From Elusimicrobiota bacterium (lineage in GTDB: Bacteria; Elusimicrobiota; Elusimicrobia; UBA1565; UBA9628): 46,328 bases of DNA. Below the pieces are notes generated by a model that was given only the letters and a program-made list of their open reading frames with translations, ran no database searches and was not told the origin of the DNA. The stretch spans positions 1-46,328 of the forward strand of contig JABEUV010000073.1 in assembly GCA_013044195.1 (NCBI GenBank). The letters run 5' to 3'. Positions 37,431-44,828 of this stretch are shown here, in pieces. Made by a program: the position numbers and the translations under genes. Within the stretch, counting starts at the first letter, position 1; every line of letters begins with the position of its first letter.

Positions 37431-38135
37431 ATGATCTCCTTCCTGCGCCGCCACCAGAAAAGCGTTTTCGCCGCGACGCTGACGATCTTCTTCGGCGGCA
37501 TGTTCGTGGGCTTCGGCGGCTACTGGTTTGAGAAGCGCGATCTGCAGGGCGTCGTCGCCCGGGTGGGCGGCGCGAAGATCCTCTACTCCACCTTGATGGC
37601 TCAGGTCGAGCTGTACGAGGACCAGGCTCAGCGCCAGGGCAAGGAACTGACCGACGCGCAGCTCAAGGAGCTCAAGCAGGAGCTGCTCAACGGGATGATG
37701 GTCGACGAACTGCTGGCGCAGAAGGCCGACGAACTGGGCTTCGTCGTCAGCGACGCGGAATTGGCGCGCGACATCCGCGGCACGCCCGCGTTTCGGCGCG
37801 ACGGCCGTTTCGACGAGGAGTCCTACATCGCGCTTTTGCGCGAGCGTTTCCGCATGACGCCTCAGGAGTTCGAGATCCAGCGTCGCAAGGCCCTGAAGGC
37901 GGCTCTGGTCCAGAGCCTGCTGATGCGCGAGGCGAAGGTGTCTCCCGCGGAACTGCGCGAGGCCTACGCGGCCGCCAACAAGGGCTCGATGAAGGGCTTC
38001 GACAAGAACAAGGACGCGGCGCTCGGCCGGCTCCAGCAGGAGCACGCGCGGGGCCTGCTGGGCCGTCTTCTACAGCAGATGCAGGCGAAGGTCGAGGTCC
38101 AGAATCTGCTGAGCAAGGTCGACGCGGGCGCTTAA
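37431..38135 (+). CDS. PpiD/SurA-N-like membrane-anchored chaperone without rotamase domain
   Basis: 234 residues. The opening MISFLRRHQKSVFAATLTIF resembles PpiD-type proteins: a short basic tail and one membrane helix. The SurA_N_3-like domain follows: VVARVGGAKILYSTLMAQVE, LLNGMMVDELLAQKADELGF, VSDAELARDIRGTPAFRRDG and FDEESYIALLRERFRMTPQE. The protein stops where PpiD would continue with its parvulin domain, so it should be a chaperone only. ATG 37431 has GAGGA at 5 nt and lies 7 nt after the bactofilin gene; it is the third gene of this operon. Confidence 0.8.
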   Translation: MISFLRRHQKSVFAATLTIFFGGMFVGFGGYWFEKRDLQGVVARVGGAKILYSTLMAQVELYEDQAQRQGKELTDAQLKELKQELLNGMMVDELLAQKADELGFVVSDAELARDIRGTPAFRRDGRFDEESYIALLRERFRMTPQEFEIQRRKALKAALVQSLLMREAKVSPAELREAYAAANKGSMKGFDKNKDAALGRLQQEHARGLLGRLLQQMQAKVEVQNLLSKVDAGA

Positions 38136-38161
38136 GCGCCTCAGACCGGGAGACTTTTTTC

Positions 38162-39112
38162 GTGAACACGATCCTCGTCGTCGGCTCCGTCGCGCTCGAC
38201 ACCGTCAAGACTCCGGCGGGCTCGATTGCCGACGGTCTGGGCGGTTCGGCCACTTACTTTTCGCTCGCCGCGCGTCATTTCGCGCCGGTGCGCCTAGTCG
38301 GCGTGGTGGGCGAGGACTTTCCGAGCGAGCACCGGACCTTGCTGTCCGAGCGCGGCATCGACTGCGCGGGCCTGAAGACCGCCAAGGGCAAGACCTTCCG
38401 CTGGTCGGGCCGCTACGGCAAGGACGCGAACACGGCCAAGACCTTGGCCACGCACCTGAACGTCTTCAAGGATTTCCGCCCGCGCTTGGACGAGGCGCAG
38501 AGAAACTCGCCCGTGGTGTTCCTGGCCAACATCGATCCGGAACTGCAGAGCGAGGTGCTGGCGCAGATGAAGGCGCCCGCGCTGGTGGCCTGCGACACGA
38601 TGAATTTCTGGATCGACTCCAAGCCGGAGGCGCTCAAGGAATTGCTCTCGAAGGTGGACGTGTTCTTCGCCAACGAAGAGGAAGCCAAGCGCTTGGCGCG
38701 CAAGACCAACCCAATGCTGGCGGCCGAGACCATCTCCTCCTGGGGCCCGTCGGTGGTGGTGATCAAGAAGGGCGAGCACGGCGCGCTGATGAAGGTGGGC
38801 AATCGCTTCTACATCTTTCCGCCGTTTCCTTTGCCGGAGATCAAGGACCCGACCGGCGCCGGTGACACGTTCGCGGGCGGTTTCCTGGGCTCGCTGGCCG
38901 CGGCGGGCGTCTACGACGACGTCGGCCACCTCAAGCGCGCGATGGCCTACGGCTCGGTTCTGGCGTCGTTCAACGTCGAGGATTTCTCCACCCGCAATAT
39001 CGAGAATCTGGACCGCGAGCGCATCGACGAGCGCTTCCACGACCTGCTGGACCGCATGAGCGTGCCGCGGACCCAGGACCTGCCCAAGCCCCGTCGCGCC
39101 GTCGCGGCCTGA
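38162..39112 (+). CDS. PfkB-family carbohydrate/nucleoside kinase
   Basis: 316 residues, ribokinase fold. GSVALDTVKTPAGS at the N-terminus, Gly-Gly motif LGGSATYFSLAARHF, and the C-terminal signature DPTGAGDTFAGGFLGSLAA with catalytic Asp. The substrate cannot be fixed; PfkB members phosphorylate ribose, fructose, adenosine and others. Sequences such as VACDTMNFWID and FANEEEAKRLARKTN are typical of the adenosine/ribokinase side. GTG 38162 has GGGAG about 9 nt upstream. It follows the PpiD-like gene by 26 nt and is probably in the same transcript. Confidence 0.88.
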   Translation: MNTILVVGSVALDTVKTPAGSIADGLGGSATYFSLAARHFAPVRLVGVVGEDFPSEHRTLLSERGIDCAGLKTAKGKTFRWSGRYGKDANTAKTLATHLNVFKDFRPRLDEAQRNSPVVFLANIDPELQSEVLAQMKAPALVACDTMNFWIDSKPEALKELLSKVDVFFANEEEAKRLARKTNPMLAAETISSWGPSVVVIKKGEHGALMKVGNRFYIFPPFPLPEIKDPTGAGDTFAGGFLGSLAAAGVYDDVGHLKRAMAYGSVLASFNVEDFSTRNIENLDRERIDERFHDLLDRMSVPRTQDLPKPRRAVAA

Positions 39113-39119
39113 CGCGCGC

Positions 39120-39875
39120 GTGATCGAGATCGAGGGCCTGGTCAAGCGCTTCGGCGAGCACACGGCCGTGGCGGGCCTGGACCTGACGGTCGCGCCCGGC
39201 GAGATTTTCGGCTTCCTGGGTCCCAACGGCGCGGGCAAGACCACGACGGTCAAGTTGATCACCGGTCTGCTCAAACCGACGGCGGGGCGGGTGCGCGTCG
39301 TGGGCCACGACGTGGCCGAGGATCCGATCGCGGCCAAGCGCGCGATGGGGCTGGTGCCCGACGAGCCGTTCGTCTACCCGAAGCTCACCGGCGCGGAGTA
39401 CCTGCGCTTCGTCGGCGAGTTGTACGGGGCGCGCTTGGACGAGATGAAGCGGCGCGTGCCGGAGCTGCTGGAGATGTTCGAGCTGGGACCGTGGGGCGGC
39501 GAGCTTCTGGAAAGCTACTCCCACGGCATGCGCCAGAAGCTGGTGCTGGCGGGCATTCTCCTGCACGAGCCCAAGGTGCTGGTGCTCGACGAGCCGATGG
39601 TGGGCCTGGACCCGAAGAGCGGACGTCTGGTCAAGGATATCTTTCGCAGGCTTGCGCGGCGCGGCACGACGATCTTCATGTGCACGCACGTGCTGGAGAT
39701 CGCCGAGAAGCTGTGCGACCGCGTGGGCATCATGATCGAAGGGCGCATGATCGCCTGCGGGACGCTGGCCGAACTGCAGGCGCAGGGCCGCGGCGGCGGC
39801 GGGACGGATTTGGAGTCGATCTTCCTGGGCCTGACCGGCGGCGACGAGTACGCGACGTTGCTGCGCTACCTGTGA
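39120..39875 (+). CDS. ABC transporter ATP-binding protein
   Basis: 251 residues. Walker A GPNGAGKTT near residue 38, Q-loop region MGLVPDEPFVYPKLTG, signature ESYSHGMRQKLVLAG (SHGMR variant of LSGGQ), Walker B VLVLDEPMVGLDP and H-loop CTHVLEIAEKLCD. The typical layout of an ABC-2 exporter ATPase. GTG 39120 follows the PfkB stop by 7 nt. The stop TGA overlaps the start of the permease gene by 1 nt, so the two are coupled. Confidence 0.93.
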   Translation: MIEIEGLVKRFGEHTAVAGLDLTVAPGEIFGFLGPNGAGKTTTVKLITGLLKPTAGRVRVVGHDVAEDPIAAKRAMGLVPDEPFVYPKLTGAEYLRFVGELYGARLDEMKRRVPELLEMFELGPWGGELLESYSHGMRQKLVLAGILLHEPKVLVLDEPMVGLDPKSGRLVKDIFRRLARRGTTIFMCTHVLEIAEKLCDRVGIMIEGRMIACGTLAELQAQGRGGGGTDLESIFLGLTGGDEYATLLRYL

Positions 39876-41530
39876 TGCTGGCCTTGCTGGCCGAGCGCCG
39901 CGCGCGGTGCGCGCGCAACGCGCTGGCGGCGCTCACGCCCTACGAGCGCGGCCGTAATTTCGCCTTCAGCCTGGCGGGCGTCGCCCTGCTCTACGGCCTG
40001 TACGCAGGCTTTCGCCGCGTTCTTCTTTACCTTGTCGGCGTGGAGTTGATCGGCCGTCTCCTGCTGTGGAAGCTGACGGCCATGATGTTCCTAATGACGC
40101 TGTCGATGGTGATGGTGTCGAGCCTGCTGACCTCTCTGACGACGCTCTTTTACTCCTACGATCTCAAGTTCTTGATGAATGCGCCGCTCAGCCTGCGCAC
40201 GATCTTCCTGGACAAGTCGCTGGAGAGCGCGTTCTTCGCGTCGTGGATGATTGCGCTGGTGCTGGCGCCGTACGCGCTGGCGTTGTCGCGCGCGCTGAGC
40301 CTGGGGCCGAGTTTTCTATGGGCGTTCGCGGCGCTCCTGCCGCCGTTCCTGCTGCTGGCGGCCTCGTTCGGCATCGCTTTCACGTTGATCCTTCTTTATC
40401 TGTTTCCGTCCTCGCGCACGCGCGACGTGGTCTGGGTGCTGTCGAGCCTGTCGTTGACGATCGCCTACGGCCTGGTGCGCTTTGCTCAGCCCGAACGCCT
40501 GATCCGCCCCGACGCGCTGAAGGTGGTGGCCGAGTATCTGAACTTCCTGCAGGCGCCCACGGCGCCGTATCTGCCGTCCTGGTGGGCGGCGCGCGGACTT
40601 CAGGCGGCGGCCGACGGGCGCTGGGGAGCCTGGGGCGCGGATCTGGCGCGGCTGTGGGGCGCGGCCGTCCTGGTCTACGCGGGCCTGGTGTGGCTGGCGG
40701 GGCGCACGTATTTTATCGGCTACAGCGGGGCGCAGGAGGGGGGCTTGCGGCGGCGGCTGCACTCGTTTTCGCCGCTTTTCGAGAGGCGCTTCTTCGGCCG
40801 CATCGGCCCTCTGCTTTGGAAGGACCGCGTCACGTTTTTTCGCGACGTGAAGCATTGGTCGCAGATGCTCCTGATCGTGGGCCTGGTGTTCGTCTACTTG
40901 TTCAGCATCCGGCGCCTGCCGCTGGACTCCGCGGATCTGCGCAGCCTGGTGTCCTTCCTGAACGTCGGCACGGCGGGCTTCGTGATCGCGGCGTTGGGCC
41001 TGCGCTTCACCTTCCCGTCGATCAGCCTGGAGGGACGCTCCTGGTGGGTGCTGAAGGCCGCACCCCTGACCACGGCGCAAATAATGCGCGAGAAGTTCCT
41101 CTTCTCCGCGGGGCCGATGCTTTTGGTGGCGTTCGTGCTGGGCTCCGCGACGAACCTGATTTTGGACGCGGACCGCTTCACCGCGACGCTGTCCTTGGGC
41201 GCTTTGCTGGCGGTCGCGGCGGTGGTCTGCGCCATGGGCGTGGGCCTGGGCGCGCTGTTTCCGCGCTTTCACGTGGAGAACATCCACCAAGTGGAATCCT
41301 CCTTGGGCGGCTTCGTCTACATGGCGGCGTGCCTGTTCTACATCGGCGCGACCATCGCGGTGCTGGCCTGGCCCATGCAGATGCATTTTCAGGAACGCTT
41401 CGGAAAAACGGCCGCCTGGGACTGGCGCGTGGCTGCCGCGTCCGGCGTGATGTGGCTGGCGCTCAACGCGGCCGCCGTGGTCGTGCCCTGGACTTTGGGA
41501 CTTCGCGCCTTGGAGAATCATGAACTATAA
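39875..41530 (+). CDS. ABC-2 type exporter permease
   Basis: 551 residues with about 12 hydrophobic segments, in two clusters (about 30-250 and 320-545) separated by a polar region (RRRLHSFSPLFERRFFGRIG). Long single-chain permeases of this kind pair with one ATPase to export lipids, polysaccharide or antibiotics; the substrate here is unknown. ATG 39875 overlaps the ATPase stop (TGATG); a GTG one codon earlier is equally possible. The 3' end overlaps the deacetylase gene by 11 bp, hinting at a link with envelope polysaccharide. Confidence 0.8.
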   Translation: MLALLAERRARCARNALAALTPYERGRNFAFSLAGVALLYGLYAGFRRVLLYLVGVELIGRLLLWKLTAMMFLMTLSMVMVSSLLTSLTTLFYSYDLKFLMNAPLSLRTIFLDKSLESAFFASWMIALVLAPYALALSRALSLGPSFLWAFAALLPPFLLLAASFGIAFTLILLYLFPSSRTRDVVWVLSSLSLTIAYGLVRFAQPERLIRPDALKVVAEYLNFLQAPTAPYLPSWWAARGLQAAADGRWGAWGADLARLWGAAVLVYAGLVWLAGRTYFIGYSGAQEGGLRRRLHSFSPLFERRFFGRIGPLLWKDRVTFFRDVKHWSQMLLIVGLVFVYLFSIRRLPLDSADLRSLVSFLNVGTAGFVIAALGLRFTFPSISLEGRSWWVLKAAPLTTAQIMREKFLFSAGPMLLVAFVLGSATNLILDADRFTATLSLGALLAVAAVVCAMGVGLGALFPRFHVENIHQVESSLGGFVYMAACLFYIGATIAVLAWPMQMHFQERFGKTAAWDWRVAAASGVMWLALNAAAVVVPWTLGLRALENHEL

Positions 41531-42245
41531 AACGCTCGCCGCACTTCTTCTGCTCGCCGCTCCCGCGTGCGCGGGGCCGCGCGTGGCCGTGGTCATCGAC
41601 GACTTCGCGCTGACCTACCCGAAAAATCCACAGGACGCGGAGTGGATGGCCTTCGATGCGCCGCTGACCTTCGCGGTGATGCCGGACTACAAGATCACGA
41701 CCTTGACCGCGAAGCGCGCGCACGAGGCGGGCAAGGAAGTCATCATGCACTACCCGTTCGATCCCTACCAGCGCTACGACCTGAACCCGACCGCGGCCAC
41801 ACCGGGCGATGTGGAGAAAGCATCCAAGCTTTTGGCGCGCATGCTCAAGCAGGTGCCCGGCGCGGTGGGTCTCAACAATCACCGCTCCGACCGGGCCACG
41901 AAGAACCGCCCGCTGATGCGCGCGTTCATGAAGCTCTACAAGCCCACGGGCCTCTACTTCATCGACTCCAAGGTCTCCTCGAAAAGCGTGGCTTATTCCG
42001 AAGCGAAGGCCGCCGGCATCCGCACCGCCGAAAACTTCATCTTTCTAGACACCGCGCAGGTGCACACCAAGCCCTTCTGCGAGAAGATGCTGGGCCGCGC
42101 GATCGCGCACGCGCGCAAATACGGCTCGGTGCTGGTGATCGGCCACCACTATTTCCACGGCACGCTCGACTGCCTAAAAGAAGAGATGCCGCGCTACACG
42201 AAGGAAGGCATTGAGTTCGTCAAGGCGTCGGCGCTGGTGAAGTAG
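41520..42245 (+). CDS. Divergent polysaccharide deacetylase (YibQ/DUF610 family)
   Basis: 241 residues with a Sec signal peptide (TLAALLLLAAPACA-G). Family motifs: VAVVIDDFALTY at the start of the barrel, PLTFAVMPD, EVIMHYPFDPYQRYDLNP, GLNNHRSDRATKNRPLM, LYFIDSKVSS and IGHHYFHGTLDCL. The family shares the NodB-type barrel and often lies next to EnvC-like M23 factors; its substrate is not established. It overlaps the exporter permease gene by 11 bp at its start and the convergent exported kinase-like gene by 26 bp at its end. Confidence 0.88.
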   Translation: MNYKTLAALLLLAAPACAGPRVAVVIDDFALTYPKNPQDAEWMAFDAPLTFAVMPDYKITTLTAKRAHEAGKEVIMHYPFDPYQRYDLNPTAATPGDVEKASKLLARMLKQVPGAVGLNNHRSDRATKNRPLMRAFMKLYKPTGLYFIDSKVSSKSVAYSEAKAAGIRTAENFIFLDTAQVHTKPFCEKMLGRAIAHARKYGSVLVIGHHYFHGTLDCLKEEMPRYTKEGIEFVKASALVK

Positions 42246-42933
42246 GCGTCAGGGCGCGGACGGAGCCGGCGTCCACTAGATAGGCCTGCGTCTTCTCCCG
42301 AGACGCGGTGACGCCGATCATGATGTTCTCGTCGTGCAGGTCCCGGGCGGTCAGTCCCGCCGCGCGTAGACGCCCTTTCAAATCCCTGGTCATGGTATCG
42401 TGCGCGTTGGTTCGCGCGCCCGCGCGGCTGAGTTCGCCCAGGGTGCTTCCGATCACGCGTTCCTTCACCAGGGCGGGCCGGCTCCAGTCCGGTGCGCGCG
42501 CGCCGAACCAAGCGGCCATGCGATCCATCAGCGGCTGAAGACGGTGGGGGATGCGGGTGACCGCGATCAGCCTCGGCCCGGCCCCGGCCTCGGCCAGCGC
42601 GCGGGTCGCCGTGGCTTCGGCCAGCACGTCCCATGTCATCTGGGAGCGGCCGCGCGCGTTCGGCGCGCCGAATCCGTCCGCGGCGATTTTGACCACCCAA
42701 GCGGGTTGGGCCGGATGGGTATAGACGGCGCCGAAATCTCCGCGTCCGAGCGCGGGCAGGGCCGAGTCGCTGAGAGAGGCCGCGTTGTTCAGCCACGTCA
42801 TTCCGCCCAAGCCCAATGCCTGCGCGGGCACGACCGGGAGGGCCGCAATGGGAGTCTCCGCCAGCGGCGCCGCAAGAACCGCGGCGCGCGAGGGGAGCGA
42901 TAGCGAGAGGGCGAACGCCAGCAGAGCGATCAC
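42220..42933 (-). CDS. Exported kinase-like phosphotransferase
   Basis: 237 residues. N-terminal Sec signal (IALLAFALSLSLPSRAA). The rest looks like a small eukaryotic-type or aminoglycoside-type kinase fold: glycine loop ALGRGDFGAVYTH, Lys in WVVKIAADG, Glu in EATATRALAEAG, catalytic loop RDLHDENIMIGV (D-x-H-x2-N) and metal-binding Asp in YLVDAGSV. All catalytic positions appear filled. A kinase exported to the periplasm, where ATP is scarce, is odd. Alternatively the signal acts as a membrane anchor with the domain kept inside. GTG 42933 is set by the -10 element 6 nt upstream; the longer frame would run into the tRNA gene. Confidence 0.7.
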   Translation of the reverse strand: MIALLAFALSLSLPSRAAVLAAPLAETPIAALPVVPAQALGLGGMTWLNNAASLSDSALPALGRGDFGAVYTHPAQPAWVVKIAADGFGAPNARGRSQMTWDVLAEATATRALAEAGAGPRLIAVTRIPHRLQPLMDRMAAWFGARAPDWSRPALVKERVIGSTLGELSRAGARTNAHDTMTRDLKGRLRAAGLTARDLHDENIMIGVTASREKTQAYLVDAGSVRALTPTSPAPTP

Positions 42934-42939
42934 TCTTTC

Positions 42940-42945
42940 AGAATA
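42940..42945 (-). promoter_or_regulatory. Leaderless -10 of the exported kinase-like gene
   Basis: TATTCT on the minus strand, 6 nt before GTG 42933. A GC-rich hairpin GGGCC-GTT-GGCCC (42982-42970) lies just upstream and may end tRNA transcription. Confidence 0.55.
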
Positions 42946-43014
42946 GCCGCGCGCGCCGCGCGACGTCAGGGGCCAACGGCCCACTAAGAAACGGGTCTTT
43001 CGCCCGAAAAATCG

Positions 43015-43098
43015 TAGCGGCGGTGGGAATCGAACCCACAAGAGGTTTCCCCCGAGCGATTTTGAGTCGCTTGCGTCTGCCAGTTCCGCCACGCCGCC
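43015..43098 (-). tRNA. tRNA-Leu, anticodon CAA
   Basis: 84 nt on the minus strand. Acceptor GGCGGCG pairs with CGCCGCT (first pair G-U). D-arm GCGGAACTGGCAGACGC is typical of Leu. Anticodon stem AGCGA/TCGCT encloses loop CTCAAAA, giving CAA. A long variable arm and T-arm GTGGG-TTCGATT-CCCAC follow. The CCA end is not encoded. Reads UUG codons. Confidence 0.92.
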
Positions 43099-43179
43099 TT
43101 TGATTGCGTCTTACTGCCGCAATTCTACCAGTTTCCGGCGTCCCCGGAAAGTGCTCTGGGTGCGGAGGACGGATTGTTG

Positions 43180-43185
43180 TAACAT
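43180..43185 (+). promoter_or_regulatory. Candidate -10 of the regulator-thioesterase gene
   Basis: TAACAT, 14 nt before ATG 43200; predicted leader about 8 nt, without a ribosome site. Confidence 0.35.
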
Positions 43186-43199
43186 CTCACCAGCACGAT

Positions 43200-44135
43200 A
43201 TGACCACGACTCGAACCATACTCATCGTCGACGACGATCAGACCTTGGTCGCGCCGCTGAAGGACGGCCTGGAGTCCGCGGGCTACCGCGTGGCGGTCGC
43301 GTTTGATACGGCGCAGGGGCTTCTGCTCGCTCACCAGGCGCATCCGGACATGATCATCCTGGACTTTTATATGCCCGGGGGAGACGGCGGCTCGCTTTAC
43401 GACCGTCTGCGCGCCGCGCCCGACACGGCGTCGATTCCGGTTGTTTTCTCGACGGGCCTGACGGTCGAGGAACTGCGCGCGAAGGTCAAGCCCAGCGCGA
43501 GAACGTTTTTCCTAAAAAAACCAGTCGGCTTCAACGGATTGCTGGCGATCGTCAATCAGGTGTTGGGGGAGGACCGCCGCGCGCCCGCCGCGTCGTCCGC
43601 GCCGGCTCCGGCGGCGCCCGCGCCTGCCCCGAGGGCGCCGGTGACGGCGCCCGCCGCGTCGCGGCATGACGTTCCCGCCGCCGCGCCGCCGCAGAGGCCG
43701 GCGCGATTCCACGAGTTCGACGTGCGCGTGACCTACGCCGACACCGACAAGCTGGGCATCATCTATTACGCGAACTACCTGAAGTATTTCGAGCAGGGCC
43801 GCACCGAGCTTCTGCGCGCGATGGGCGTGCGCTACCGCGACCTGGAGATCCAGCGCAAGTTGTTCCTGCCCGCCGTCGAGGCGCGCTGCCGCTACTTCGC
43901 GCCCAGCCGCTACGACGACATGCTCACCGTCAGGACCTGGATCGCAGAACTGGGCCGCGCGAGCGTCAGCTTCGAGTGCGACGTCGTCGACAAGGACCTG
44001 GGCGGGCGGCTGTGCGCGCGCGGATTTTCCCGCCACGCCGTCGTCAACGATCTTTGGCGCACGACCCGCATCCCCGAGGACCTGCGCGTCCTGCTGACGC
44101 CGTTCGTCGGCCGCGGACCGTCCGGCGCCGCATAA
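43200..44135 (+). CDS. Response regulator receiver fused to a hotdog acyl-CoA thioesterase
   Basis: 311 residues in one open frame. Residues 1-122 form a CheY-like receiver: IVDDD near 9-13, phospho-acceptor Asp55 in MIILDFYMPGGDG, Ser/Thr in VVFSTG and Lys in FFLKKPVG. Residues 125-172 are an Ala/Pro linker. Residues 175-305 form a YbgC/4HBT hotdog thioesterase: VRVTYADTDKLGIIYYANYL (catalytic Asp near 183), KYFEQGRTELLRAMG and VEARCRYFAPSRYDDMLTV. YbgC-type enzymes hydrolyse short- or acyl-CoA thioesters. The fusion suggests phospho-control of a thioesterase, or a scaffold role. I know of no described example of this pairing. ATG 43200 starts the receiver fold exactly. Confidence 0.88.
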   Translation: MTTTRTILIVDDDQTLVAPLKDGLESAGYRVAVAFDTAQGLLLAHQAHPDMIILDFYMPGGDGGSLYDRLRAAPDTASIPVVFSTGLTVEELRAKVKPSARTFFLKKPVGFNGLLAIVNQVLGEDRRAPAASSAPAPAAPAPAPRAPVTAPAASRHDVPAAAPPQRPARFHEFDVRVTYADTDKLGIIYYANYLKYFEQGRTELLRAMGVRYRDLEIQRKLFLPAVEARCRYFAPSRYDDMLTVRTWIAELGRASVSFECDVVDKDLGGRLCARGFSRHAVVNDLWRTTRIPEDLRVLLTPFVGRGPSGAA

Positions 44136-44210
44136 GTTCGCTGTAATACTTTGGGGGCTTCTCCGTATTATTTATGACTGGAACGGAGAGATGAACCCGG
44201 AGCGCTGAGA

Positions 44211-44370
44211 ATGCGAGACGACTCCTCGGACCGCCCGGACTTCTGCGAACTCTATGAGCGCTATTACGACGCCGTCTGCGGCTACGCGCGCTGCCGCGTC
44301 GAAGACGCGGCGGCGGCCGACGACGTGGTCAGCCGCGTCTTCGAGCGCGCGCTCGACGGGCTGCGGAGCT
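44211..44370 (+). pseudogene. 5' fragment of an ECF sigma factor gene
   Basis: ATG 44211 with GGAG upstream begins an ECF sigma region 2: FCELYERYYDAVCGYARCRV and AAAADDVVSRVFERALDGLR. After about 53 residues the frame continues as low-complexity Arg-rich sequence and stops at 44453. Regions 2.4 and 4 are missing. The break coincides with the start of a CpaB-like segment in another frame, so the gene was cut by a deletion. It cannot work as a sigma factor. Confidence 0.65.
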
Positions 44371-44580
44371 CCGATCCTGCAGAACGTCGTCGTCGCGGAC
44401 GTCAAGCGTCCCGAGAAGCTCGACCAGATCGGGGCCGTCGAGCTTTTGCTTAATCCCAACGAGGCTCAGTATGCGGCGTTGAGCTTGGAGCAGGGTTCGC
44501 TGCACCTGGCCCGGCGAGCCTCCGGTGACGCCGAGATGCACCCGATGGAGATGGCGACGTTCCGCAAGCTGTTCAAATAG
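44371..44580 (+). pseudogene. 3' fragment of a CpaB/RcpC-like pilus assembly gene
   Basis: In the frame +1 to the sigma fragment: PILQNVVVADVKRPEKLD, then VELLLNPNEAQYAALSLEQG and SLHLARRASGD, ending FRKLFK. The pattern VLQNV...VTLLVTPEQA..LALA..G.L.LALR is the C-terminal part of Flp pilus proteins CpaB/RcpC. Only about 69 residues remain and no start or N-terminal SAF domain is present. The fusion point with the sigma fragment lies near 44366-44374. Confidence 0.6.
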
Positions 44581-44585
44581 TCGGG

Positions 44586-44828
44586 TCAGCGTTCGGCGTC
44601 GAGGCGCGAGACGATCTTCGAGGGCGACGTCGCGCCCTTGATGATCCGCAGGGCTTTGGCCGGGCAGCTCAACTCGCGCGCCAGCAGCGCCAAGGCCGCC
44701 GCGTTGGCCAGGCCGCGCTCCGCCGGCGCGCGCACCCAGACCTCGTAGCCTCCCGCGGCGCGCGCGGCCAGGCGGTCCTCGCGCGCGGAGGCGTGGACTT
44801 TGAGGAGGATCGGGGCGGACCGGTTCAC
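44586..44828 (-). CDS. DUF167 (YggU-like) small protein
   Basis: 80 residues. Typical DUF167 pattern: ILLKVHASAREDRL, YEVWVRAPAERGLANAAALA, LLARELSCPAKALRIIKGAT and SPSKIVSRL. Function of the family is unknown; it is often found beside YggT or pyrroline reductase genes. GTG 44828 overlaps the stop of the transporter gene as GTGA, so it is the last gene of a three-gene operon. Confidence 0.88.
   Translation of the reverse strand: MNRSAPILLKVHASAREDRLAARAAGGYEVWVRAPAERGLANAAALALLARELSCPAKALRIIKGATSPSKIVSRLDAER

Noticed and set aside
42934-43092. Longer start (ATG 43092) for the exported kinase-like protein
   Set aside because: The extension translates the tRNA-Leu gene; GTG 42933 begins a signal peptide and lies 6 nt after a -10.
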